Assembly: GCF_006715865.1 (NCBI RefSeq)
Contig: NZ_VFOA01000001.1
Span: forward strand, 3,658,001 to 3,722,000
DNA length: 64,000 nt
Direction of reading: 5' to 3'
From: Cellulomonas sp. SLBN-39
GTDB lineage: Bacteria > Actinomycetota > Actinomycetes > Actinomycetales > Cellulomonadaceae
Positions 35,752 through 44,358 of this stretch are shown here, one piece after another. Position 1 is the first letter of the stretch, and each line of letters begins with the position of its first letter. The notes beneath the pieces are model-generated. The model was not told the origin of the DNA and searched no databases. It worked only from the letters and a program-made list of their open reading frames with translations. The translations under genes and the position numbers were made by a program.

Positions 35752-38700
35752 TCAGTACACGTCACGGGCGTAGCGCTGGTCGGCGGACATCGCCTTGACG
35801 TACGCCGCCGCGTCGTCCGCGCTCATCGCCCCGTGCACCTGCACGACCTCGCGCAGCGCCGCGTCCACGTCGACCGCCATGCGGGTCGCGTCGCCGCACA
35901 CGTACAGGTGCGCGCCGCGCTCCAGCCACGCCCACAGGGCCGGGCCGTGCTCGCGCATGCGGTCCTGCACGTACACCTTGGCCCGCTGGTCGCGCGAGAA
36001 CGCCGTGTCCAGGCGGGTGAGCAGCCCGTCCGCGTGCCACGCCGCGAGCTCGTCCCGGTACCAGTGGTCGGTGGCGGCGTGCTGCTCGCCGAACAGCAGC
36101 CAGTTGTCGCCGGTGTGCCCGCGGGCGCGGCGCTCGGCGAGGAACCCGAGGAACGGCGCCACGCCGGTGCCGGGCCCGACCATGACGACCGGCGCCGACG
36201 GGTCCTGCGGCGGGCGGAAGTGCGCGTTCGGCTGCACGTGCACCGCGACCTGCGCGTCGGGCGCGCTGTCCGCGAGGAACGCCGAGCACACGCCCGTCCG
36301 GTCCGCGCCCGACGGGCTGGTCCACCGCACCACCGACACCGTCAGGTGCACGCGGTGCGGGTCCACGAGCGGGCTCGACGAGATCGAGTACTGGCGCGGC
36401 TGGAGGCGGCGCAGCACGTCCACCCACTCCTGCGCCGACGCCCGCGCGCCGACCTCGGCGACCACGTCGACGGCCTGCCGGCCCCACAGCCAGCGGGCGA
36501 GGTCGTTGCGGTTGTCCGGGCGCAGCAGGCGGCGCAGGTCGCCGTGGTCGGCGCGCTCGGCGACGAACCGCAGCAGGTCGGTCGTGGGCCGCGCGGCCTC
36601 GAGGTCGGTGCGCAGGGCCGCGGCCAGCGTCCGCTCCCCCAGGCCGTCGACGACGACCGGCGTGCCGCCGTCGAGCCCGGTGGCGTCCAACCACGCGGCC
36701 ACCAGCGCGTCGGCGTTGACCGGTCGCACCGCGAGCGCGTCGCCGGCCGCGTACGTCACGGGCAGCGCGCTCGCGGAGGTGTCGAGGACGAGCTCGCGGA
36801 CCTCCTTGGCCGAGCCCGGGCCGCCGAGCCGGCGGTTGCCGACGAGGACGGCGGTGCCGGGGTGGGCCCGGGTCGCGTGCGTCGGCGCGGGACGGGGCGG
36901 CGCCTCGGCCCCGACGGGCTGCGTGCGCGCGGGCGCCACGGTCGGCGCGACGTCGGGTGCGAGCGCGGCGACCAGGCCGTCGAGCCAGCGCTCGACGGCG
37001 TCGTCGTCGCCGGGCTCGCGCTCGAGCCGCTCGACGAGGCGGTGCGCGCCGAGCTCGGCCAGGCGACCGTCGAGGCGCCGCCCGTGCCCGCAGAACCGGT
37101 CGTACGCGGGGTCGCCGAGCGCGAGGACGGCGTAGCGGGCACCCTCGAACGTCGGTGCCTGCGGGTCGGCCAGCAGCTCCCACAGCGCGGTGCCGTTGTC
37201 GGGCGCGTCGCCGTCGCCGAACGTGCTGGTGACCAGGACGACGTCGGCGCGGCGCGGGAGCGCGTCGAGGGCGTCGTCCATGGCGACGACCTGGGGGGTG
37301 CGCCCCGTGGCCGCGAGCCGTGCGGCGACACGGCCGGCGACGTCCTCGGCCGTGCCGGTCTGGGAGGCCCACAGCACGACGAGCGCGCGCGTCGGTGCCG
37401 CGGCTGCCGGTGCGGCGTCAGGGCGTCGCGGGGCGCGCGAGAACATGCCCGCGAGGACGCCGTCGACCCACAGGGCCTGGTCGCCGGTCAGCGGTGCCGT
37501 CGCGGGCAGCACGGGGGTGCCGGGGGCGCCGCGGCCCAGGCCCGCGAGGAACCCGGCGAGGTAGCGGCGCTCCGCGTCGCCCAGGGGCGGGGCGGTGACC
37601 TGGTCGAGGCCGAGGGCCGCGCCCAGCGCGCGCATCGTCGCGGCACCCTCGGCCGAGGCGTCGTCCGCAGCCGCTCCGTCGACGACGGGCACGGCACCGT
37701 GGCGCCCGGCGGAGCCGGCGACGGGTCGCTCGGCGTCCGGGTCGACCGGCACGGGGGTGAGGGTCACGGCGCACGCCTTGAGCTCGGGCTGGAACGACAG
37801 CGGGTCGACGGCGTCGTTGGTCACCGCGTTGACCGACAGGTACTCCCCGAACAGGTCGTTCCAGTGGAACGGGGCGAAGCAGGTGCCCGGGAGCAGGCGG
37901 TCGGTGACGACGACGGGCAGGACCGCGCGCCCGCGCCGGGACGCGACCTCGACGCGGGCGCCGTCGACCAGCCCCAGGCGCCGGGCGTCGTCGGGGGCGA
38001 CCTCGACGAACGGTCCGGGGTTGAGCCGGTTGAGGGCCGGCACGCGGCCCGTCTTGGTGAGGGTGTGCCACTGGTGCTGCACGCGGCCGGTGGTCAGCAC
38101 GAACGGGTAGTCCTCGTCGGGCGCCTCGGCGGGCTCGACGTGCGGGCGGGGGTGGAAGACCGCGCGCCCGTCGGCCGTGGGGAACACGAGGCGGGGCCGG
38201 GTGCCGTCGGGGCGCACGTGCAGGGGCTGGTGCACGCCGTCGTTGAGGTAGCGCACGGGGTTGCGGGCGGGGGCGTCCTCGCCGGCGCAGGGCCACTGCA
38301 CGGGGCCGCCGCGCAGCCGGGCGTGGCTGACGCCGCGCAGGTCGTACCCGGTGCCGGGGTTCGTGGTGCGGCGGACCTCCTCGAAGACCTCCTGCGCGCT
38401 GGTGTGCGCGAAGCCCTCGAAGCCCATGGCGGTGGCGACCTGGGCGACGAGCTGCCAGTCCGCGCGGGCCTGGCCCGGGGGGTCGAGCACCCGCCGCGCC
38501 AGGGTCATGGTGCGCTCGCTGGAGACCATGACGCCGTCGGCCTCGGACCACAGCGCGGCGGGCAGCACGACGTCGGCGTAGGCGTTGGTCTCGGTCTCGG
38601 CGAAGACGTCCTGGGTGATCACGAGCTCGGCCCGCTCGAGGCCCTCGATGACGGTCCGCCGGTTGCCGACCGACGCGACGGGGTTGGTGCAGATGATCCA

Positions 38701-39945
38701 GCAGGCCTTGATCTGCCCGTCGGCCATGCGCCGGAACATGTCGACGGTGCCGCGGCCGACGCCGTCGGGCCGCAGGGTGCCGGCGGGCAGCTGCCACAGG
38801 TCCTCGACGAAGGCGCGGTCCTGCGGGTCCAGGACGGTGCGCTGGCCGGGCAGGCCGGGGCCCATGTAGCCCATCTCGCGTCCGCCCATGGCGTTGGGCT
38901 GCCCGGTCAGGGAGAACGGGCCGCTGCCGCGCCGGCAGATCGAGCCCGTCGCGAGGTGCAGGTTGACCAGGGCGTTGGTGCTCCAGGTGCCGTGCGTGGA
39001 CTGGTTCAGGCCCATCGTCCAGCACGACACCCAGCGCCCCGCGGCCCCGGCGATGAGGGCGGCGGCGGCCCGCAGGTCGTCGGCCCGCACGCCCGTGAGC
39101 GCCTCGACGACGTCGGGCGGGTAGTCCGCGACGAAGCCGGGCATCTGCTCCCAGCCCCGCGTGTGCTCGGCGACGAACTCCTCGTCGACGGCGCCGGCCT
39201 CGACGAGCAGGTGCAGCAGCCCGTTGAGCAGGGCCAGGTCCGACCCGGGCCGGACCTGGAGGAACAGGTCGGCCTTGTCGGCGGTCGCGGTGCGGCGCGG
39301 GTCGACGACGACGAGCTTCGCACCGGCCTTGACGCGGTCCAGCAGCCGCAGCCACAGGATCGGGTGGCAGTCGGCCATGTTCGCGCCGATGACGAGGAAC
39401 ACGTCGGCGTGGTCGAGGTCCTCGTAGGAGCCGGGCGGCCCGTCCGCGCCGAGCGAGAGCTTGTACCCGGTGCCGGCGCTGGCCATGCACAGGCGGGAGT
39501 TCGACTCGATCTGGTTGGTCCGCAGGTACCCCTTGGCGAGCTTGTTGGCCAGGTACTGGGCCTCGATGCTCATCTGCCCGGACACGTACAGCGCGACGGC
39601 GTCGGGGCCGTGCTCGTCGACGATCGCGCGCAGCCGGCGGGCGACGGTGGCGACCGCGTCGTCGACGGGCGTCGCGACGGGCTCGGCCCCGCGCTCAGGA
39701 CGGACCAGAGCGGTGCTGAGCCGGCCGGAGGCGGTGATGACGTCGACGCTGGTCGCGCCCTTGGTGCACAGCCGGCCGGCGTTCGAGGGGTGGGAGCGGT
39801 CGCCGCTGGCCCGGCGCACCCGCGGACCCGCGTCGCCCGTCTCGACGTCGAGGACGATGCCGCACCCCACGCCGCAGTACGAGCACACGGTGGCGACCTG
39901 GGTCGTCCCCGTGCGCTCGTCCTGGGCGGCCGTGACGGCGCTCAC
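35752..39945 (-). CDS. Assimilatory nitrate reductase fused to CysJ-like diflavin reductase
   Basis: A 1397-residue fusion. Residues 1-720 form a molybdopterin nitrate reductase of the NasA/NarB type: [4Fe-4S] ligands C21, C24, C28, C60 and Mo-ligand C153 (SNSRLCMASAGTGYK). A linker (about 745-845) has a CysJ-like PPLGDAERRYLAGFLAGL start. Residues about 850-995 form a flavodoxin (VVLWASQTGTAEDV). The rest is an FAD/NADPH reductase (RQYSISSSP, VMVGPGTGVAPFLGFL, YVCGDATRMAVDV, terminal DVY). One polypeptide could thus take electrons from NADPH to nitrate. It follows narK by 61 bp. Comparable fusions are annotated in actinobacterial genomes. Confidence 0.95.
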   Translation of the reverse strand: MSAVTAAQDERTGTTQVATVCSYCGVGCGIVLDVETGDAGPRVRRASGDRSHPSNAGRLCTKGATSVDVITASGRLSTALVRPERGAEPVATPVDDAVATVARRLRAIVDEHGPDAVALYVSGQMSIEAQYLANKLAKGYLRTNQIESNSRLCMASAGTGYKLSLGADGPPGSYEDLDHADVFLVIGANMADCHPILWLRLLDRVKAGAKLVVVDPRRTATADKADLFLQVRPGSDLALLNGLLHLLVEAGAVDEEFVAEHTRGWEQMPGFVADYPPDVVEALTGVRADDLRAAAALIAGAAGRWVSCWTMGLNQSTHGTWSTNALVNLHLATGSICRRGSGPFSLTGQPNAMGGREMGYMGPGLPGQRTVLDPQDRAFVEDLWQLPAGTLRPDGVGRGTVDMFRRMADGQIKACWIICTNPVASVGNRRTVIEGLERAELVITQDVFAETETNAYADVVLPAALWSEADGVMVSSERTMTLARRVLDPPGQARADWQLVAQVATAMGFEGFAHTSAQEVFEEVRRTTNPGTGYDLRGVSHARLRGGPVQWPCAGEDAPARNPVRYLNDGVHQPLHVRPDGTRPRLVFPTADGRAVFHPRPHVEPAEAPDEDYPFVLTTGRVQHQWHTLTKTGRVPALNRLNPGPFVEVAPDDARRLGLVDGARVEVASRRGRAVLPVVVTDRLLPGTCFAPFHWNDLFGEYLSVNAVTNDAVDPLSFQPELKACAVTLTPVPVDPDAERPVAGSAGRHGAVPVVDGAAADDASAEGAATMRALGAALGLDQVTAPPLGDAERRYLAGFLAGLGRGAPGTPVLPATAPLTGDQALWVDGVLAGMFSRAPRRPDAAPAAAAPTRALVVLWASQTGTAEDVAGRVAARLAATGRTPQVVAMDDALDALPRRADVVLVTSTFGDGDAPDNGTALWELLADPQAPTFEGARYAVLALGDPAYDRFCGHGRRLDGRLAELGAHRLVERLEREPGDDDAVERWLDGLVAALAPDVAPTVAPARTQPVGAEAPPRPAPTHATRAHPGTAVLVGNRRLGGPGSAKEVRELVLDTSASALPVTYAAGDALAVRPVNADALVAAWLDATGLDGGTPVVVDGLGERTLAAALRTDLEAARPTTDLLRFVAERADHGDLRRLLRPDNRNDLARWLWGRQAVDVVAEVGARASAQEWVDVLRRLQPRQYSISSSPLVDPHRVHLTVSVVRWTSPSGADRTGVCSAFLADSAPDAQVAVHVQPNAHFRPPQDPSAPVVMVGPGTGVAPFLGFLAERRARGHTGDNWLLFGEQHAATDHWYRDELAAWHADGLLTRLDTAFSRDQRAKVYVQDRMREHGPALWAWLERGAHLYVCGDATRMAVDVDAALREVVQVHGAMSADDAAAYVKAMSADQRYARDVY

Positions 39946-40006
39946 TGTGCCTCCGTGGTCGGGTCGTGCCGCACGTGGGGTGCCGTGGTCACGCGGGCCA
40001 CCGGGC

Positions 40007-41413
40007 TCAGATGACCGTCGTCCCGAAGGACGACCCGCGGCGGCCGTACACGGCCCACGTGGTGGTCGCCATGACCGCGTAGAGGGCCACGATCACCCAG
40101 AGCGCGGACTCGATGGTGCCGGTCGCGGTCGTGGAGACGGCGAACCCGCGCGGGATGAGGAAGCCGCCGACCGCGCCGACGGCACCGGCGATGCCGATGC
40201 ACCCGGCCGCGGCCTTGGCGCGGCGCCCGCGGTCCGCGTCGTCGGTGGCACCGAACCGGAACACCGCGGGGATCATGCGGTAGACCGAGCCGTTGCCGGC
40301 GCCCGTCGCCATGAAGAGCACGAGGAACGAGCCGAAGAAGAGCCCGAACGCGCCGGACCGGAGCGCGAAGATCGCCGAGACCGTGCCGGCGGCCATGACC
40401 GCGAACGAGGCGACGGTGACGCGCGCACCGCCGAACCGGTCGGCCAGGGCGCCGCCGGCCGGTCGGGCGACGGACCCGACGAGGGCGCCGAGGAACGCGA
40501 TCGACAGCGTGACCTCGGGGAACTGGTTCTTCAGCAGCGTCGGGAAGGCCCCGGAGAAGCCGATGAACGAGCCGAACGTGCCGATGTAGACGAACGAGAT
40601 GATCCACGTGTGCCGTGCCCGTGCCGCGGCGCCGTAGGAGCGGGGGTCGGCCTTCGCGTTCGACAGGTTGTCCATGAACCGCCACGCGAGCACGGCGGCG
40701 ACGAGGGCCAGCGGCACGAACATCAGCCCCGCGCGCTCGAGCTGCAGGCCGGCCCCCGCGACGATGACGAGCGGCACGGCGAGCTGCACGGCGGCGGTGC
40801 CGATGTTGCCGCCCGCGGCGTTCAGGCCCAGGGCCCGGCCCTTCTCCCGCTCGGGGTAGAAGAACGAGATGTTCGCCATCGACGACGCGAAGTTGCCGCC
40901 GCCGACGCCGGCGAGCGCCGCGATCGCGACCAGCACGCCGAACGACAGGTCGGGGCGCTGCACGGCCCAGGCCAGGGCACCGGCGGGCGCCAGCAGCAGC
41001 AGCGCGGAGATCACGGTCCAGTTGCGGCCGCCGAACACGGGCACCGCGAACGTGTAGGGGATGCGCAGCGTGGCGCCGACGAGGCTGGGCACGGCGATGA
41101 GCCAGAACATCTGGTCGGCGGTGAGGTCGAACCCGGCGGCGGGCAGTTGCGGCACGACGATGCTCCACAGCGCCCACACGGCGAACCCGAGGAACTCCGC
41201 GAAGATCGACATCACGAGGTTGCGCCGGGCGGTCGCACGGCCCGCGGACTCCCACTGCGCGGCGTTCTCCGGGTCCCACCCGTCGATCCACCGGCCGCGG
41301 CGGACGGTCAGCCCGTTCGTGGCGCTCGTGGTGTCTGTGGCGTTCGCGATGCTGGTGTCCGTGGTGGTGCTGGGGGGCGGTGCGTCTGCCGAGGTCGAGG
41401 TCGTCTGCGTCAC
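40007..41413 (-). CDS. NarK-type nitrate/nitrite transporter (assimilatory operon)
   Basis: A 468-residue MFS carrier with about 12 helices. Nitrate-signature segments are seen: GVGGGNFASSMANISFFYP and, in the second half, ATGAGNGSVYRMIPAVF, matching the NarK/NrtB glycine-rich motifs. R and G-rich loops (GSVARPAGGALADRFGG) are typical. The first 50 residues are a Thr/Ser-rich hydrophilic extension. GTG at 41413 has GGAGG upstream. It is first in the operon with the nitrate reductase fusion, so it should supply nitrate for assimilation. Its upstream module at 41530-41621 matches that of nirB. Confidence 0.93.
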   Translation of the reverse strand: MTQTTSTSADAPPPSTTTDTSIANATDTTSATNGLTVRRGRWIDGWDPENAAQWESAGRATARRNLVMSIFAEFLGFAVWALWSIVVPQLPAAGFDLTADQMFWLIAVPSLVGATLRIPYTFAVPVFGGRNWTVISALLLLAPAGALAWAVQRPDLSFGVLVAIAALAGVGGGNFASSMANISFFYPEREKGRALGLNAAGGNIGTAAVQLAVPLVIVAGAGLQLERAGLMFVPLALVAAVLAWRFMDNLSNAKADPRSYGAAARARHTWIISFVYIGTFGSFIGFSGAFPTLLKNQFPEVTLSIAFLGALVGSVARPAGGALADRFGGARVTVASFAVMAAGTVSAIFALRSGAFGLFFGSFLVLFMATGAGNGSVYRMIPAVFRFGATDDADRGRRAKAAAGCIGIAGAVGAVGGFLIPRGFAVSTTATGTIESALWVIVALYAVMATTTWAVYGRRGSSFGTTVI

Positions 41414-41529
41414 GGGAGCCTCCGGGCGTCGTGCGTCCCGGGCGCGGTCGCGCACGGGTGGGGCGTCCGGCCGTGGGCCGTGGGCCCGGGCCTGCTGGGG
41501 CGTCGCCGCGTGGTGCCGGCGTGCCACCG

Positions 41530-41621
41530 ACGCTAGGGAGCCCGTGTTTCGCCCGGTGACGACCGTGCGTAACCCCCCGCGAACGTTTCCCGCACACCCG
41601 CCGCGGACGCGCTGTGAGGTC
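41530..41621 (-). promoter_or_regulatory. narK/nas promoter and conserved upstream module
   Basis: On the minus strand: TAGCGT (-10, 41530-41535), GAAAC (41546-41550), GTTAC (41569-41573), CGTTC (41581-41585), GGTGTG (41593-41598) and GACCTCACAG (41612-41621). Offsets from the GAAAC element are 16, 23, 35, 47 and 66 bp, the same as in the nirB module. The predicted leader to the GTG start is about 110 nt. The rest of the 227-bp gap shows nothing else. Confidence 0.7.
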
Positions 41622-41640
41622 CGCGGCGGGTGGGCGCCGC

Positions 41641-44358
41641 TCAGGGGTCGGTGACGAGGAACCGGCCCAGGGCCCCGCGCTCGGCGTCGCCCATGACGTG
41701 CGTGACGAACGGGTACGTGCCGGCCTCGGGGAACGTCAGCTCGACGAAGCCGCCCTCGGCCGCGCCCAGCGCGAGCACCTGCGCGCCGCCGGTGCCCGTG
41801 GACCCGCCGTCGCGCAGGGTCCAGTCGCCCTCGCGGTAGACCGTGTCGAACTGGGCGCCGACGACGTGGAACGACGAGGACCGGTTCGGCCCGGCGTCGA
41901 GCACCCAGACCCGGACCCGGTCGCCGGTGGACACCTCGACCGGGCGGTCGCGGTACTGGTTCGCGTACCCGTTGAACGCGACGAGCGTCGGCTCGCCCGA
42001 CGCGAGCGCGGCCTCGTCCGCGAGGCCGCCCTGGGCGCCCAGGTACAGCTCGTGCTGGACCAGGACGAGCTCGTGGTCGACCGGCGGCAGGCCCGGCGGG
42101 TCGACGACCACGGCGCCGAGCATGCCGTTCGCGATGTGCAGGCTCATCGGCATGGTCGAGCAGTGGTACATCCAGATGCCGCTGCGGGTCGCCGTGAACG
42201 TGTACGTCAGGCGTTCGCCCGGGGCGATGGTGCGCATGACGTCGTCGGGGGCGAGGGCGCCGGCGTGGAGGTCGACCGAGTGACCGATCGTGCCGTCGTT
42301 GACGAGGGTGACGACGAACGTGTCGCCGACGCGCCCGTGCAGGACGGGTCCCGGTGCCGTGCCGCCGAACGTCCAGGCGGTGCGCGTGACCCCGGGGGCG
42401 ACCTCCTGGACCGTCTCGGTGACGCGGAGCGTGACGCGGTGCGTGGTCGAGCCGTCCACCGGCGGCAGCGCCGGGTCGCGGGCGACGAACCCGGCACCGG
42501 GTGCGGCCATGAGGTCGAGCAGGTCGGCGGCGGGCACGCCGTCGCCGGTGCCGCCGTGCCCGTCGTGCCCGGCCTGCTCGTCGCGCCCGTCGTGCCCGGC
42601 CTGCTCCTCGTGCCCGTCGTGCCCGGCCTGCTCGTCGTCCTCGTCGTCGGCGGCCGCCGGTGCCGCGGGCGCGCCGACGGCGACGACGTCGAGGGTCATC
42701 CCCATGAGCTGGTGCCCGGCCACCGAGCACCAGCCGGCCAGGTCCGCGCCCACGACGCCGACGTCGACCGTGGCGACCTGCCCGGGGGCCAGCCGGCCGG
42801 AGGTGGCGCCGCTGTCGAGGACGAGGTCGTGCACGCCCGCGTCGACGTTCGTCACGCGCAGCACGAGGCGGTCGCCGGCGGGGACCTCGACGCGGTCGGG
42901 CACGAAGCGCATCTCGTGCGCCTCGACCTCGACCGTCGTGGTGCGCCCCGTCGCGGCCACGCCGGCGGCGTCCGCGGACCGCGCCGTGGCGGCCGTCACC
43001 TGCGTGAGACCCGCCGCGACGGGGTCCCCGGCCGCGGCCACGGCGACCGTGACGAGCAGCACGCCGGCGGCCAGGCTCGCGGCCCCGCGCCGCCGGGCCC
43101 GCTGCACGGCGCGGACGACCGGGCCCGGTGCGGCGCCGCGCGGGGGCGTCGGCGGCACGGCCGGGGCGGGGACGGCCCGGCGCGCCACGAGGACCGCGCG
43201 GACCACGAGGACGAGGAACCACCCGCCCGTGACCAGGGCGAGCACGGACGCGGCCACGCGCACGAGGCTGGGAGCGGGCAGCACGAAGACGGCGAGCGCA
43301 CCGTTGAGCAGGACGACGCGGACGACGGCCGCACGGTCGAGCTCCGCCGCGACGGCCCGTGCGACGGCCGGCCCGCCGCCGAGGACCACGGGCAGCAGGT
43401 ACGCCAGCGCACCGCCGAGCACCTGGGCGGCGAACCCGGCCACCGTGGCCGGGGCGAGCGCGGTCAGCCGCGGGACCAGGGCCTGCCAGGTGGGGCCGGA
43501 CGCGACGACGACGCCGAGCGCGAGCACCGAGGCGCCCCACCAGACGACGGCCGCCCCGACGCTGCCCGCGGCGAAGGTCACCGGGGGCGCGGTGCGCGCC
43601 TGCCGCACGAGGACCCGCCCGACGAGCCCGACCCCGACGAGCACGACGCCGAGGCCGGCCCAGGTCACGGCCCGCACGCCGAGCGCCGGGCCGGCCGCGG
43701 CGACCAGCACGCCGACGACGAGGACCCGCAGGGACAGCACGGCGGTGCGCTCGGCGACGTCGTCGATGCGGGCGTGCAGGATCGTGGGCCACAGCACGAC
43801 GAGCGTGCCGGCGACCGTGACACCCACCCAGCCGAGCAGCGTGAGCACCACGTGGGCGACGTACCACCGGGCGTACGCCTCGGGGCCCGGGCCGGCGGCA
43901 GCCATCGCGACGCCGCACGCGACGCCCGGCACGAGCAGCGCGCCCGCGGCGACGTAGGCGCGCACGAGGTGCCCGAACCGGGACGGCAGGGCACCGCGTC
44001 GCTGCCGGCGGATCCCGACGACCTGGGCCGCGGCGGCGGCGGCCACCGCGAGCGCACCCGCCACGAGCACGGCGGGCCGGCCGGTGAGGTGGCCGACGAC
44101 GACCGCGAGCGCACCGGCGGTGTGCAGCGCGAGGCGCACGGCGAGCGCGCGGGGCGGCGCGGGGTGGCGCAGCAGCGTGTCGGCGAAGTGCTGGCTCCAC
44201 ACGAGGACGGCGGTGCTGACCGCGCCGAGCAGCGGCAGGTGCACGAGCAGCCAGCCCGGCTCGGGGAGCGCGCGGTGCACGAGGGTGGCGGCGGCCGCGG
44301 CGACGAGCCAGGCCAGGACGAGGGCGTTGGCGCGCAGGTGGCGCGAGGCCCGGTTCAT
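41641..44358 (-). CDS. nirK: Copper nitrite reductase with N-terminal polytopic membrane domain and extra cupredoxin
   Basis: A 905-residue protein. Residues 1-470 carry about 12-13 membrane helices. Residues 475-565 form a plastocyanin-like domain with C544 and the following H and M (WCSVAGHQLMGM). Residues 575-601 are a histidine-rich linker of three 9-residue repeats. Residues 620-905 form an AniA-type copper nitrite reductase: type 1 ligands H693, C733, H741, M746; type 2 ligands H698, H732, H887; catalytic D696 and H831. All active-site residues are intact, so nitrite to NO is expected outside the membrane. ATG overlaps the NnrS-like stop (ATGA). Confidence 0.9.
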   Translation of the reverse strand: MNRASRHLRANALVLAWLVAAAAATLVHRALPEPGWLLVHLPLLGAVSTAVLVWSQHFADTLLRHPAPPRALAVRLALHTAGALAVVVGHLTGRPAVLVAGALAVAAAAAAQVVGIRRQRRGALPSRFGHLVRAYVAAGALLVPGVACGVAMAAAGPGPEAYARWYVAHVVLTLLGWVGVTVAGTLVVLWPTILHARIDDVAERTAVLSLRVLVVGVLVAAAGPALGVRAVTWAGLGVVLVGVGLVGRVLVRQARTAPPVTFAAGSVGAAVVWWGASVLALGVVVASGPTWQALVPRLTALAPATVAGFAAQVLGGALAYLLPVVLGGGPAVARAVAAELDRAAVVRVVLLNGALAVFVLPAPSLVRVAASVLALVTGGWFLVLVVRAVLVARRAVPAPAVPPTPPRGAAPGPVVRAVQRARRRGAASLAAGVLLVTVAVAAAGDPVAAGLTQVTAATARSADAAGVAATGRTTTVEVEAHEMRFVPDRVEVPAGDRLVLRVTNVDAGVHDLVLDSGATSGRLAPGQVATVDVGVVGADLAGWCSVAGHQLMGMTLDVVAVGAPAAPAAADDEDDEQAGHDGHEEQAGHDGRDEQAGHDGHGGTGDGVPAADLLDLMAAPGAGFVARDPALPPVDGSTTHRVTLRVTETVQEVAPGVTRTAWTFGGTAPGPVLHGRVGDTFVVTLVNDGTIGHSVDLHAGALAPDDVMRTIAPGERLTYTFTATRSGIWMYHCSTMPMSLHIANGMLGAVVVDPPGLPPVDHELVLVQHELYLGAQGGLADEAALASGEPTLVAFNGYANQYRDRPVEVSTGDRVRVWVLDAGPNRSSSFHVVGAQFDTVYREGDWTLRDGGSTGTGGAQVLALGAAEGGFVELTFPEAGTYPFVTHVMGDAERGALGRFLVTDP
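42556..42636. repeat. Three 27-bp tandem repeats inside nirK
   Basis: Three contiguous 27-bp units, at 42556-42582, 42583-42609 and 42610-42636, encode (D/E)EQAGHDG(H/R) three times. Units differ by a few bases. The array makes a His/Asp-rich linker between the cupredoxin and nitrite reductase domains, and copy number could vary between strains. Confidence 0.9.

Noticed and set aside
43473..43484. GGGACC-AGGGCC as another operator copy
   Set aside because: The second half does not match, and it lies inside the nirK coding region.
41641..44358. Possible loss of the nitrite reductase active site
   Set aside because: The catalytic His aligns with the FHVVG motif (H831) and the third type 2 His with H887. 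All nine expected residues are present.
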